64,000 nucleotides of DNA from Natronorubrum bangense (GCF_004799645.1 NZ_CP031305.1:2108001-2172000); one strand, 5' to 3'. Shown: positions 1 to 8,639, numbered from the stretch's first letter. Numbers and translations are program-made. The notes: generated by a model not told the origin, from the sequence alone.

Positions 1-1599
1 CGGCGACCGGGGCGAGACGTACTTCTGCCAGCACTCCATCGCGTGTTCGCCGGCGTACGCGGCCGGGAACGACCGCGAGAGCGAAACGCCGGTGCTCGCG
101 TGTGGGATCGCCACCAACTCGGGGGACAGTCGCTCGACGGCCCGGTTGACGAGGTTCCGTCGGAGCCGGTACCGGATCGGCATCGACAACGAAAGGTCGA
201 CGAGTCGGTCGTCGAGAAACGGCGTTCGATACGGAAGGGTCTGCCGGAGGGCGGTGTGAAATCGCATGTCGTCGTCGTTCGACAACGGATACAGATCGCC
301 GTAGTAGACGACTTCCTCGAGCGAGTCGTAGGTGACGCCGTGATGGACGATCCGATCGCCCTCGCGGTAGATGTTCTCCTCGAGCACCGTCCGGAGGTCG
401 GTCGGGGTTTCGAGATCGTCGTGGGCCCGCTCGAGCAGGAGATCGATGTAGTCGTCGACCGTCTCGACCGACCGCTCGACCGGCAGCGTCACCGATCCCA
501 GCGGGCCGAGCGACGTCGTCGGGGACGGGATTCCGAACCCGTCGAACAGCGAGTCGGCGTACAGCCCCGACAGGAGTCCGTCGATCCGGTCCGTGAGTTC
601 GTCTTCGAAACCGGTCGTGTACGGCTGCGTGAACCAGCCGTTGAACGAGCCCGCCCACCGGTTGCGCTCGAGCGCGTTGATCCGGTACTGTGGCCCCCGC
701 TCGAGCAGTTCGAACTCGGCGTCAGCTGTAAGCGCGACCCGTTCCGCGATGCGGGCCTCGCGGTTCATCCAATCGTTCATATGAAACGCTGTCGCGTCCT
801 CGAGGCCAGCCAGTACGAGCCTGGAGTCGCTGCCCCCGGAGAGCAACACGCCGTAGTCGCGACCGTCTCGCGTCCACTCCTCGACGACCGTCCGGAACCG
901 ACGCGTGAACTCGTCGACAAACCACTCGAACGACTCATCGCGCGGGCAGTATCGCGGCCGCCAGTACTGGTCGGTCGTCAGGTCGCCCTCGGCGAGCGAA
1001 AGCGTCGTGATCGTCCCCGGCTCGAGTTTCTCGATTTTCTCGAACGGCGTCGTCACCCCGAACGTTCGGCGAAAGGCGAGATACTCGTGGAGGTACGCCG
1101 GGGAGAAGGCAGTGTCAACTGCCGGATGAAACGGGAGCGCCTGGACGTTCGTCGAAAAGACGAGCGTCTCGTCATCTGGCCGCGTCCAGTAGACCGGTAC
1201 CGTGCCGAGTCGATCGGTACACAACGAGAGTCGGTCGCGTTCCGCGTCGTACAAGAGCAGCGTGAAGTTCCCGTTGAGTTCGCCGACGAAGTCGATCCCT
1301 TCGCGTTCGTACCGCGACAGGCAGTACTGTGCGGGATCGACACCGGTGGGACGAGGCTCGTACTGTCCGGGTCGCGTTCCGTCGCTCGAGTCGGCTCCGT
1401 ACACGTCGCCGATCACCCAGCAGCAGATCGATCCATTGCTGGCCGCGTGGGGACTGTTCGAGGCCCGGTGTACCCGTGGCGCTGCCGCGATCGCCACGCC
1501 GTCGGTTGCGTACTGTACGCTGGCGTCGGACGGAAGCCAGTCGTCGAGTATGCCCGCAGCCGAGCCGCCGGTGTGGACCACCCCGTGTGTGTATCGCAT
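1..1599 (-). CDS. Asparagine synthase-like protein, 3' end beyond window
   Basis: The frame stays open from an ATG at 1599 to the left edge (533 codons), so the C-terminus is missing. The start follows a good Shine-Dalgarno (GGAGAGGTGATGAG). The N-terminal ~190 residues resemble a class II glutamine amidotransferase fold (GELNGNFTLLLYD, LCTDRLGTVPVYW). The second domain has the ATP-pyrophosphatase loop SGGSDS at residues 254-259. The protein begins MRYTHG, so the Cys-2 nucleophile used by glutamine-dependent enzymes is absent. It may use free ammonia or another amine, or be a specialised AsnB homologue from a modification pathway. The reading frame and PP-loop are visible; the substrate is unknown. 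Confidence 0.85.
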   Translation of the reverse strand, partial: MRYTHGVVHTGGSAAGILDDWLPSDASVQYATDGVAIAAAPRVHRASNSPHAASNGSICCWVIGDVYGADSSDGTRPGQYEPRPTGVDPAQYCLSRYEREGIDFVGELNGNFTLLLYDAERDRLSLCTDRLGTVPVYWTRPDDETLVFSTNVQALPFHPAVDTAFSPAYLHEYLAFRRTFGVTTPFEKIEKLEPGTITTLSLAEGDLTTDQYWRPRYCPRDESFEWFVDEFTRRFRTVVEEWTRDGRDYGVLLSGGSDSRLVLAGLEDATAFHMNDWMNREARIAERVALTADAEFELLERGPQYRINALERNRWAGSFNGWFTQPYTTGFEDELTDRIDGLLSGLYADSLFDGFGIPSPTTSLGPLGSVTLPVERSVETVDDYIDLLLERAHDDLETPTDLRTVLEENIYREGDRIVHHGVTYDSLEEVVYYGDLYPLSNDDDMRFHTALRQTLPYRTPFLDDRLVDLSLSMPIRYRLRRNLVNRAVERLSPELVAIPHASTGVSLSRSFPAAYAGEHAMECWQKYVSPRSP

Positions 1600-2032
1600 C
1601 TCTCATCACCTCTCCGCCGAGTCGAGCAGCGCTTGCTGATCGACGGTCGACGAAAGTACGCGAGCCTGCATCATAGCCGACGGAAGTACGCGAGCCTGCA
1701 TCATAGCCGACGAAGGGGTCGCTGCGGTATTTATTATATCTATGATAGAATCAATGCATTCCGTGAGTTCAGTCGCAGTAACTGAGATTGGCCTCCATCA
1801 CGAATCCGTAACCCGCTGAACGGCCGTCCGAGACCCGGTATTTCGGCCGACCGACACGACTGATCGAGCGATCGTCCGCCGGGAGCATCGCCTTCACACT
1901 ACGGCACGACGGGAACTCTTTCACGTGGTAAAACCGTTAGAAACAGTTCATGATCGATTCGTCGGGTGTCGAGCTCCGTCCGATCGTCAGACGTCGGGAC
2001 GATCGACGCGTGGTACGACCGGTCGGTCCGTA
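1600..2032. other. Intergenic region, AT-rich patch and tandem repeat
   Basis: This 433-base gap lies between two leftward genes. It holds a 30-base tandem duplication (1651-1710) and an AT-rich stretch around 1730-1765 that could carry the promoter of the asparagine-synthase-like gene. I see no convincing gene in it. Confidence 0.6.
1651..1710. repeat. Tandem direct repeat, two 30-base copies
   Basis: Bases 1651-1680 and 1681-1710 are identical except at the third position (A against G). A third partial copy starts at 1711 (CGAAG) and stops matching. The repeat lies 50-110 bases upstream of the asparagine-synthase-like start, in its leader or promoter region. Confidence 0.95.
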
Positions 2033-2587
2033 TCAGTCACCGTCCTCAATCGTCTCACCCTCGAGATACCGTCTCCCGCGGTCCGTAATCTCGTACTTGC
2101 CACGGTCGACCCGCTCGACGAGTCCGTGCTCGGCTAACTCGTTTAAGCGGCGGTTGACTGCTCCCCGACTCCGATCGATGTTTCGGGCGATCAGCGACGG
2201 CGTGAGAACCAGTCCTGCGGTCTCGAGCGTTCGAAGGATGTGTCCGTCCATCGGCGTCATCCACTCCGGTGGCGACCGAACCGCGCTCGGATCGGCACAG
2301 AGAAAGACCGACCACTCCGTCCGCCGGAGACGGTTGTGCATCGGATCGTAGAGCCCGTATGCGACGAGCAGCGCAGCCACCCCGTGGACGAAGTGAATCG
2401 CCGGGCGATACGTCAGCTGCACGAGCGGATCGCCGATGACGAAGAGAAACAGTCCGACGAACGAGACGGCTATCGATGGCCGGGTGCGAAGCTGGACCCG
2501 GTTCCGATACAGGAGGATGCAGAGGACAAGGCTGGCCAGTACCCCGACGAATAGATCGTACGCCACAAGCATTGAGTGGTCAGTCAC
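2033..2587 (-). CDS. Membrane protein with C-terminal winged-helix domain
   Basis: The protein has 184 aa. Residues 1-~85 form about three hydrophobic segments (VGVLASLVLCILLY; IAVSFVGLFLFVIGD; FVHGVAALLVAYGLY). Residues ~108-180 form a winged helix (MDGHILRTLETAGLVLTPS, then RGAVNRRLNELAEHGLVERV, then KYEITDRGRRYLEG). This looks like a membrane-tethered regulator of a kind common in haloarchaea. It overlaps the upstream membrane gene by four bases (ATGA at 2584-2587), so the two are probably cotranscribed. The ligand and target are unknown. Confidence 0.8.
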   Translation of the reverse strand: MTDHSMLVAYDLFVGVLASLVLCILLYRNRVQLRTRPSIAVSFVGLFLFVIGDPLVQLTYRPAIHFVHGVAALLVAYGLYDPMHNRLRRTEWSVFLCADPSAVRSPPEWMTPMDGHILRTLETAGLVLTPSLIARNIDRSRGAVNRRLNELAEHGLVERVDRGKYEITDRGRRYLEGETIEDGD

Positions 2588-2877
2588 GACTCTCCCCCGA
2601 AGTCGTGAAGCGTCAGGAAGAGCAGCGACACGAGGACGAGGACGCTCGTGTTGACCCCGCTCTTGAGAAGCCGTACGAGCGGAACGTCACAGCCGACGAG
2701 CAAGACGAGGCCGTTCTGGACAGTAAACAGTGACATCACCACCAGGAGCGCAAAAACGAGCGTTCCGATCGGCGTACGACGGAAGACGGACCACAGAAGC
2801 AACGAGAGGAGCGTCGCACTCGTCCCCGTAATAACTGCAAAGAGGACCGAGGCCTCATAGACGAGACAATCGCTCAT
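2584..2877 (-). CDS. Small three-helix membrane protein
   Basis: The protein has 97 aa and three predicted membrane helices (VLFAVITGTSATLLSLLLW; IGTLVFALLVVMSLFTVQ; GVNTSVLVLVSLLFLTL). Its stop overlaps the start of the winged-helix membrane protein, so the pair forms one operon. It could be the sensing partner of that regulator. No family name is recognised. Confidence 0.75.
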   Translation of the reverse strand: MSDCLVYEASVLFAVITGTSATLLSLLLWSVFRRTPIGTLVFALLVVMSLFTVQNGLVLLVGCDVPLVRLLKSGVNTSVLVLVSLLFLTLHDFGGES

Positions 2878-3070
2878 TAGCCGACTATCGATTACTCCTT
2901 CTCATTACTCTTGCTCTGTTGACCGCCGTCTTTCGCGGACTCGAGACCGGATCAGCGGCCGAATCCGCTCAAGCGACGCGTCGTAAGCCCGGATTACTCG
3001 CGTCGGACCTCGTCTCGAGGTGGAACAGCCGCCGACGTTTTTGCCCGAATGAAACGGATCACCGCCCGTT

Positions 3071-3151
3071 ATGAGTGACTCGAGCAGGGACGACCGTGAT
3101 CGGGAACCAACGAGCGGGGCCGGTGACGTCGGCGACGAGGAACGGGTGTAA
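3071..3151 (+). CDS. Possible 26-aa acidic peptide
   Basis: A short frame starts at the ATG at 3071 and encodes a very hydrophilic Asp/Arg-rich peptide ending GDEERV. Such composition also arises by chance in haloarchaeal DNA. It sits alone between two leftward membrane-protein genes. Low confidence. Confidence 0.2.
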   Translation: MSDSSRDDRDREPTSGAGDVGDEERV

Positions 3152-3166
3152 GCGGTTCGAGCCCGC

Positions 3167-3430
3167 CTAGCGGGCCGGACCGAACTCCGGCTCGAGTTCG
3201 TCCTCAAGCCGTCGGATCCGGTGTTCGGCGGCGTGATGGCGCATCGCCACGACGGCAAACGCGACCATGACGACGGCGAACGCACTCGAGACCGCAAACG
3301 AGACGCCGTTGAGATAGCTATTTCCGAGCTGTCCGACGGCAAGTGCAAGCGGACCGAGTGCGAGCAGGCTGCTTTTGACGGGCGTTGCGCGAAACAGTTC
3401 GACGAGCGAGAGTGACTGGCGGACAGACAT
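3167..3430 (-). CDS. Small two-helix membrane protein
   Basis: The protein has 87 aa from the ATG at 3430; a TTG two codons upstream is possible but less likely. It has two hydrophobic stretches (SSLLALGPLALAVGQLG and FAVSSAFAVVMVAFAVVAM), followed by a charged C-terminal helix (HHAAEHRIRRLEDELEPEF). It resembles unnamed haloarchaeal membrane proteins. No function can be assigned. Confidence 0.65.
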   Translation of the reverse strand: MSVRQSLSLVELFRATPVKSSLLALGPLALAVGQLGNSYLNGVSFAVSSAFAVVMVAFAVVAMRHHAAEHRIRRLEDELEPEFGPAR

Positions 3431-3580
3431 GGACAAGCGTCAGTTACTCGTTCTGTCGGGGGAGTCGGGGTAGCCTTTTTGCTTCGACCCGATCGGGTGC
3501 GGTTGCCTGTCTCGAATCGCCTGGCAGGGTCGTTCGTCGCGACCGATACGTTCATTCTGCCTGCCTCACAACCACCACGT

Positions 3581-4132
3581 ATGCGGATTCGCGAGTGGAA
3601 AGACATACTCGAGGACGTCACTGAGCGGGACGTCGAGCCGGAGGATTGGCGTGCTGTCGCCGGTGATCGGTCCGGCGGCGTCGGCGAAGACATGTACCTC
3701 GCGCATCCAGCGGCCGGGGTCTTCTTCCTGAAGACCTACGCAAAGAACCCGTTCGAGGTGCGCGGTGTCGGCACGCGGGTTGCTCGCAGTCTCGATGACG
3801 AAATCGGCTCGTTTCTCCCCCAGCAGGACGAGGGCGGGCGCTTTGCCGTGCAGTCGCCACCCGAAGATGAGGATCAGGCCGAAACCGTCGGCAAGCGACT
3901 CGAGACCGTCCTCGAGACCCATGCGGACGCGCCGACGCGTCCACAGGATCTGTTCGACGACGTCATGGAAGCTCTCGAGAGCCCCGCGTTCGGTCCGATG
4001 GCTTACGACCAGTACGACCGGCCCGACGAACTCGAAGGGCTTTCCGAACAGTTCGAGGAAGCTGACGACCTGCTGAACGCGGAACTCGATGACCTGATCG
4101 AGACCGATGAGGTCGATCGTGGGTTCATGTGA
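3581..4132 (+). CDS. Conserved haloarchaeal hypothetical protein
   Basis: The protein has 183 aa from the ATG at 3581 (MRIREWKDILEDV). The open frame extends upstream to 3479, but that part has non-coding composition. It is soluble and very acidic. The middle (GEDMYLAHPAAGVFFLKTYAKNPFEV) looks like a small mixed alpha/beta domain, and the C-terminus (LEGLSEQFEEADDLLNAELDDLIE) is probably helical. I do not recognise a named family. It precedes the NTF2-like gene on the same strand. Confidence 0.75.
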   Translation: MRIREWKDILEDVTERDVEPEDWRAVAGDRSGGVGEDMYLAHPAAGVFFLKTYAKNPFEVRGVGTRVARSLDDEIGSFLPQQDEGGRFAVQSPPEDEDQAETVGKRLETVLETHADAPTRPQDLFDDVMEALESPAFGPMAYDQYDRPDELEGLSEQFEEADDLLNAELDDLIETDEVDRGFM

Positions 4133-4207
4133 GCGACAGTGGCTGCAGCGTTCGGCCTGCGTTTGCGACCGGTGTGTCTTTGCAGGCGGATACCGACTGG
4201 TGATGAT

Positions 4208-4612
4208 ATGAGCGACCGTGCAGAAACCGTCGTCCGTGACTACTACGACGCACTCCGGTCCGGTGAGCCGCTGTCACCATACTTTTTCGAGGACGAATCG
4301 ACTGTCAAATTCGGGATCAGTGAGTCCCTGTACGGATTCGAGGCTGTCAGCGAGGCGTTACGAGAACAGACGGTGACGACTGAGGAATGGACCCTCGAGA
4401 GCGAGCACCTGGTCGTCACGGAACGCAACGGCAGTGCTACGTTCGCCGACGAGGTGACGATGGCCTGGACGGACACCGAAGACAATGATCGACGGCGCTT
4501 CGAGACGCGCTGGAGCGGCACGCTCGTCGAGACAGCAAAAAGCGAGGCAGCCGTCGACGCACACGAGTGGCTGTTCGCGACGATGCATGTCAGCGCGGCC
4601 CATGAGCTATGA
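4208..4612 (+). CDS. SnoaL/NTF2-like fold protein
   Basis: The protein has 134 aa. The N-terminus (AETVVRDYYDALRSGEPLSPYFFEDESTVKFG) is typical of SnoaL/NTF2-like cone proteins: a helix, then a strand with Tyr-Phe. The later strands (WTLESEHLVVTERNGSATFADEVTMAW) fit the curved sheet. A longer frame begins at 4139, but the ATG at 4208 gives the family-like start. The next gene overlaps by four bases (ATGA at 4609), so translation is probably coupled. Activity is unknown, as the fold serves both enzymes and binding proteins. Confidence 0.75.
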   Translation: MSDRAETVVRDYYDALRSGEPLSPYFFEDESTVKFGISESLYGFEAVSEALREQTVTTEEWTLESEHLVVTERNGSATFADEVTMAWTDTEDNDRRRFETRWSGTLVETAKSEAAVDAHEWLFATMHVSAAHEL

Positions 4613-4833
4613 GACGTGGGCCTGGGCGCGACCCCGGAACAACGTCGTCCGGAAGTGAGATAACGAGGTCATCGACCTGGCTCGAGGCCGGGTTCGTCTT
4701 GCTTGTCGGTCTTTCGGGTGGGATGATGGCACTCCAGGGTGGGGCATCACTGGCCGTGATCGGGCTGATGATGATCGGTGGACTCATCGCTGGCGGCGCG
4801 TTGCTCTGGTATCTTCGCTGGATTGTCGACTAG
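4609..4833 (+). CDS. Small two-helix membrane protein
   Basis: The protein has 74 aa with a polar Ser/Arg-rich N-terminus of about 22 residues and two glycine-rich membrane helices (AGFVLLVGLSGGMMALQGG; AVIGLMMIGGLIAGGALLWYL). It is coupled to the upstream NTF2-like gene by an ATGA overlap. No function can be inferred beyond membrane location. Confidence 0.65.
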   Translation: MRRGPGRDPGTTSSGSEITRSSTWLEAGFVLLVGLSGGMMALQGGASLAVIGLMMIGGLIAGGALLWYLRWIVD

Positions 4834-4888
4834 TAGCTCACACATTGACTGCTGTGCCGGCTCAAACGGTGCCGGTCGCCAGATACGC

Positions 4889-5851
4889 TCAGCGATCGAC
4901 ACGCCGGAGCCATAGCTCGGGCTCGTCGAGTTCGTCGTGTGTTGGGAGATATGCTGGCCCCTCCCAGACGAGACTCGCCGTCTCGAGGTCGCGTGCGCTA
5001 ACGACGTCTTCGAAGAAGTTCTTCCCGCGTTTGTACTGTCGTTCTTTGAGGCCGAGACCGAGCAGCCGTCGGAACAGTTGCTGGAGCGGTCCGCGACCCT
5101 GTCTGCGTTCGTCGAGTTTTCGACGCAGGTCGGCGTACTCGTCGTCGAAGGCGTGGTCCATGAGTAGTTCGGCGTACCCCTCGACGACGGTCATCGCTGC
5201 ATCGAGTTCGCGGAACGATGCCCGGTTGAACGAGCCGTCTGAGAGCGCTGCGATGCCGTCTTCCATTCGAGTCTCGAGGTGGTCGGACAACCAGGGTGCA
5301 GCGCCGAACTCGGCGGCGTGGGTTACCTCGTGGAAGGCGATCCAGCGCCGGAACCGGTCGGCGTCGACGTCGAGTTTCTCGGCGGCGTTTAAGATGTTCG
5401 GCCGAACGAAGTACAGCGCGTGATCGTCGGCGGGCGTCTCGGCGAGCAAGAGCGGATCGTACTGCCCCAGCACGTTTCGACCGAGAAACGCGAGCAGAAC
5501 AGTCATCGTACCCGTATTGACCGTTCGGGCAACACCGGGGAACGTACCGGTCTGGACCTGACTCTCGAGGGTGCCCATGACGCGTTCGAACGTCGCGATG
5601 TTGGCGTCGATCCAGTGGTGACGATTCTGAATCTCGATAGTGTCGGGGACGTCGAACTCGGCACCCGAAACCGTTCGAATGGCGTCTCGCGCCTCCCGGA
5701 CGTCACGCGCGTAGGCCTCGCGCTCGGCGGCTGGGACGTCGAGCGACCCCGGCTCGGTCGCTGCTTTCGCAGCGTCGGCAGCCGACTGCCAGTCGATCAT
5801 ATTGTCACCGGACGCCCCGGCAACGGCCTGGGCGCTACGATAGAGATTCAC
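4889..5851 (-). CDS. Zinicin-like metallopeptidase (HExxH, zincin_2 type)
   Basis: The protein has 320 aa from the GTG at 5851 (VNLYRSAQAVAGASGD). An upstream TTG gives nine more residues but is less likely. The catalytic motif HEVTH lies at about residues 174-178 and continues AAEFGAAPWLSDHL, as in the zinicin-like type 2 family (a group once labelled F420-biosynthesis associated). A basic segment (ERRQGRGPLQQLFRRLLGLGLKERQYKRG) lies near the C-terminus. The enzyme is presumed cytoplasmic and the substrate is unknown. A small tail-anchored protein gene lies immediately upstream, 42 bases away. Confidence 0.85.
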   Translation of the reverse strand: MNLYRSAQAVAGASGDNMIDWQSAADAAKAATEPGSLDVPAAEREAYARDVREARDAIRTVSGAEFDVPDTIEIQNRHHWIDANIATFERVMGTLESQVQTGTFPGVARTVNTGTMTVLLAFLGRNVLGQYDPLLLAETPADDHALYFVRPNILNAAEKLDVDADRFRRWIAFHEVTHAAEFGAAPWLSDHLETRMEDGIAALSDGSFNRASFRELDAAMTVVEGYAELLMDHAFDDEYADLRRKLDERRQGRGPLQQLFRRLLGLGLKERQYKRGKNFFEDVVSARDLETASLVWEGPAYLPTHDELDEPELWLRRVDR

Positions 5852-5893
5852 GAATACGAATACGGGAAGCAGGCGCAAAAGCGTTCGGTCAGG

Positions 5894-6193
5894 TTAGTTG
5901 ACGATGACGTCGGGCTCTTCTTCTGTCTCGAGGTCTGGCTCGTCCTCGCCGCCACGGAACTTCTTGACAGCGGCGGCGATGCCGACGAGGACGACGAGTG
6001 CGACGATGGCACCCACGGCTTTTCCGCCGGAGCTGTCGTCAGTTGTGGCAGCTTCGTCCTCGTCAGTTTCGGCCTCGAGGTCGGATGACTCCTCGCCGTC
6101 GCCGAACGGAAGCGGCTCGTCGAGCGTTCGTGGTCCAAACTGGGTGTCGCCGTCAAGATGCAACTCGATGAAGGTAAACTTCTTTTCTCCCAT
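5894..6193 (-). CDS. Small single-span membrane protein
   Basis: The protein has 99 aa from the ATG at 6193 (MGEKKFTFIELHLDG). An acidic N-terminal domain of ~55 residues is followed by a Ser-Gly linker, one helix (AVGAIVALVVLVGIAAAVKKF) and an acidic C-terminal tail. It probably shares a transcript with the downstream zincin gene. No named family is recognised; similar small proteins are common in haloarchaea. Confidence 0.7.
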   Translation of the reverse strand: MGEKKFTFIELHLDGDTQFGPRTLDEPLPFGDGEESSDLEAETDEDEAATTDDSSGGKAVGAIVALVVLVGIAAAVKKFRGGEDEPDLETEEEPDVIVN

Positions 6194-6480
6194 AACCGGA
6201 TGTCCCACGAGTGTCCACTTAGCCGTTGGGTTCGGGTTCTGAGAGCGAGAGGCACACAGCAGTTCCAGTCACAGCCACAGCCGTCTCGTCGCTCCACACT
6301 GTATAGCCGCTGAACGTCACTGCACACCAGATTGCACGATGGCTGTGCGATCAGTGTCTCACTCGGTTCAGTTGTTACGATAAATTGACTCCGTTGGGAC
6401 GGTAATTCCAACCATCACAGTCGGTACCAGATGGATACAGGACCGGTACGATTAAGTGTCCATCACCTGCGCTCTTTCGT

Positions 6481-6708
6481 ATGAGTGGACGACCGCTGGA
6501 TGTCCTCGAGGCGTCGCTTGGTGAACGTGTGTCGGTACGGCTCAAGAGTGGCGACGAGTACGTCGGCGACCTCGCTGGCTACGATCAGCACATGAACCTC
6601 GTGCTCGAGGACGTCACAATCCCCGTCGGGGACGAAGTCGAATCAGAGTCGCCGGCCGAAGACACAACCATTATACGCGGCGATAACGTCGTTTCGATCA
6701 CTCCATGA
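6481..6708 (+). CDS. LSm/Sm-like RNA-binding protein
   Basis: The protein has 75 aa. Sm motif 1 is seen in [37 protein letters not shown] and Sm motif 2 in [14 protein letters not shown]. Archaeal LSm proteins form heptameric rings that bind U-rich RNA. The stop codon overlaps the start of rpl37e (ATGA at 6705-6708), the classic archaeal lsm-L37e pair. A TATA-like GATTAAG stretch about 25-30 bases before the ATG suggests a nearly leaderless transcript. Confidence 0.95.
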   Translation: MSGRPLDVLEASLGERVSVRLKSGDEYVGDLAGYDQHMNLVLEDVTIPVGDEVESESPAEDTTIIRGDNVVSITP

Positions 6709-6881
6709 CTGGCGCAGGAACCCCGAGCCAAGGAAAGAAGAACAAGACGACACACACCAAATGTCGTCGCTGCGGAGAGAAGTCCTACCACACCAAGAAG
6801 AAAGTCTGCTCGTCGTGTGGCTTCGGTAAATCGGCCAAACGACGCAGCTACGAGTGGCAGTCGAAAACCGGCGACAACTGA
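6705..6881 (+). CDS. rpl37e: 50S ribosomal protein L37e
   Basis: The 58-aa protein is basic with a zinc ribbon: Cys20, Cys23, Cys35 and Cys38 (CRRC and CSSC). The spacing and the ending [15 protein letters not shown] are characteristic of L37e, a structural protein of the archaeal/eukaryotic large subunit. It overlaps the LSm stop by four bases, so the two are translationally coupled. The T-rich sequence after the stop (about 6895-6925) could end the transcript. Confidence 0.95.
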   Translation: MTGAGTPSQGKKNKTTHTKCRRCGEKSYHTKKKVCSSCGFGKSAKRRSYEWQSKTGDN

Positions 6882-7021
6882 TTCCTGAGACTGCGGTTTT
6901 CGCTTCTGCTTTCTTCATTTCGAGTCCCAACTGCAGCTGTCACTGATCGTGCCGACAGTCTGTGCGACAACGTGAAACCGCCGATGGACAGTCATTTGTC
7001 TTGGGGCACGAACACGTGCGT

Positions 7022-8215
7022 ATGGAGACGACGGACGCCTTTGTCGGTCTCGAGTGTGTCGACTGTGCGGCGACCTACGACGCTGCGGACGAACCACACC
7101 AGTGTCCCGCCTGCGGCGGGATGCTCGATCCGAGCTACGACTACGATGCGATCGACCTCGACCGCGAGACCCTCGAGTCGCGACCGTTCGACTCGCAGTG
7201 GCGCTACGCGGAACTGCTCCCGTTCACGCGAGAGTCGGCAGTGACGAGCGACGAGGGGGCAACGGCGCTAGTCGACTGCCCGAATCTGGCCGACGAGCTG
7301 GGCGTCGAGCGTCTGCTAATCAAAGACGACGGCCGGAACCCGACGGGGTCGACGGCGGATCGCGGCCAGTCGCTGGCGCTGACGGCGGCCAGTCAGCACG
7401 GCGCGACTGACGTCGTCCTCGCCTCGACGGGCAACAGCGGCCAGTCCGCGGCCGCTTACGCAGGCCGGGCGGGCCTCGAGTCACACACCTACGTCCCGTC
7501 GCGCTCGAGTTTCACGAACAAGGCGATGGTCAACGTCCACGGCGGCGAGATGAACGTCGTTGGTGGGCGTTTCGATGACGCTGTCGGGGCCTACGAGGAG
7601 GGGCTGGCCGAACACGACAACTGGTACTCGGTCCAGTCGTTCGTCACGCCGTATCGTCACGAGGGCGCGAAGACGACCCTGTACGAAATCATCGAGGGAC
7701 TCGAGTGGTCGGTGCCCGACATCGTCGCCTACCCGACGGGTGTCGGTGTCGGTCTTGTCGGCGCGTACAAGGCTGCGACGGAGCTGCAGGAGCTCGGACT
7801 GATCGACGAGTCGCCAGCGCTGTACGCCACGCAGGCCGAGGGCTGTGCGCCGATCGTCGACGCCTTCGAGAACGATCGCGACGTTCACGAGCCGGTCGAG
7901 ACGCCCGATACCATCTGTGGCGAACTCGAGATCGCGGACCCGCCGGCGGGTCGACGGGTGCTCGAGGCGCTTTCCGAGACGGATGGCGGCGCCGTCGCGA
8001 CTGAGGACCGGGATATTCTCGAGGCGGCGGTGCAGGTCGCCCAGCATACCGGCCTCGAGATGGCCCCGAGCGCGGCGGCGGCCGCAAGCGGTGTGTGGGA
8101 ACTCGCCGAGCGCGACGCGTTCGACGGCGATGAGACCGTTGTCATCGTCAACACGGCCTCGGGGAACAAGGAAGGTGACGTGTTGCGCAGTCACCTGATG
8201 AGCCAGGGCATATAA
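7022..8215 (+). CDS. Threonine synthase-like PLP-fold protein lacking the PLP lysine
   Basis: The protein has 397 aa from the ATG at 7022. An N-terminal zinc ribbon (CVDC..CPAC, residues ~11-35), the fold-type II core and the glycine loop (VLASTGNSGQSAAAY) match archaeal threonine synthases. The usual lysine motif SFKDRG reads STADRG here, with Ala112 at the lysine position. Without that lysine the internal aldimine cannot form in the normal way. It may be an inactive or neofunctionalised paralogue rather than the housekeeping ThrC. It is transcribed alone. Confidence 0.8.
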   Translation: METTDAFVGLECVDCAATYDAADEPHQCPACGGMLDPSYDYDAIDLDRETLESRPFDSQWRYAELLPFTRESAVTSDEGATALVDCPNLADELGVERLLIKDDGRNPTGSTADRGQSLALTAASQHGATDVVLASTGNSGQSAAAYAGRAGLESHTYVPSRSSFTNKAMVNVHGGEMNVVGGRFDDAVGAYEEGLAEHDNWYSVQSFVTPYRHEGAKTTLYEIIEGLEWSVPDIVAYPTGVGVGLVGAYKAATELQELGLIDESPALYATQAEGCAPIVDAFENDRDVHEPVETPDTICGELEIADPPAGRRVLEALSETDGGAVATEDRDILEAAVQVAQHTGLEMAPSAAAAASGVWELAERDAFDGDETVVIVNTASGNKEGDVLRSHLMSQGI

Positions 8216-8290
8216 CGGATTCCGCCCCGAACACGGTCGTATCGTCGCTCACACTGTTGTTGCGTGTTCGAACGTGGACTCGAGAGCCGA

Positions 8291-8581
8291 TTAGCGAGGA
8301 CTGAACCGGTTGGTCCGATCGTCACCGTCAGTTCGTTCGTCGTCGATGCTCTCGGTGACGTCGTCGTAGATGTCGATGTGGTGGATCGCACTCGGCGAGA
8401 GCAGTCGGTCGCCCTCGAGTTCGATCCAGCCGTTCGCGTGGACGACGATCGGGCCGGCATACAGCTCCTCGTCTGCGTCGGCTCCGTCGTAGATGACGAC
8501 ATCACGATACGCCTGCGTGAGCGGGTTCATATCGTCTGTAACGATCGAGTCTCGCGAGAACGGCGGCGGGAACATTGACAT
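8291..8581 (-). CDS. Conserved haloarchaeal hypothetical protein
   Basis: The protein has about 96 aa. The start is ambiguous between ATGs at 8581, 8575 and 8530; the open frame runs further upstream but loses protein-like composition. The core (NPLTQAYRDVVIYDGADADEELYAGPIVVHANGWIELEGDRLLSPSAIHHIDIYDD) suggests a small beta-rich domain. The C-terminal 20 residues are charged and probably disordered. No family is recognised. It is downstream of and collinear with the DUF502 gene. Confidence 0.65.
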   Translation of the reverse strand: MSMFPPPFSRDSIVTDDMNPLTQAYRDVVIYDGADADEELYAGPIVVHANGWIELEGDRLLSPSAIHHIDIYDDVTESIDDERTDGDDRTNRFSPR

Positions 8582-8639
8582 CCAGAACGAACATTCGCTG
8601 GCCGATAACTGTTTTGTTGCTGACACGGCGTTCGTGTCG

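Noticed and set aside
43..1785. A 580-codon open frame on the plus strand
   Set aside because: It is an antisense shadow of the asparagine-synthase-like gene, with Arg/Val-rich composition and no motif.
2905..3693. A 262-codon frame on the minus strand
   Set aside because: The translation is Ser/Arg/Thr low-complexity and overlaps better candidates on both strands.
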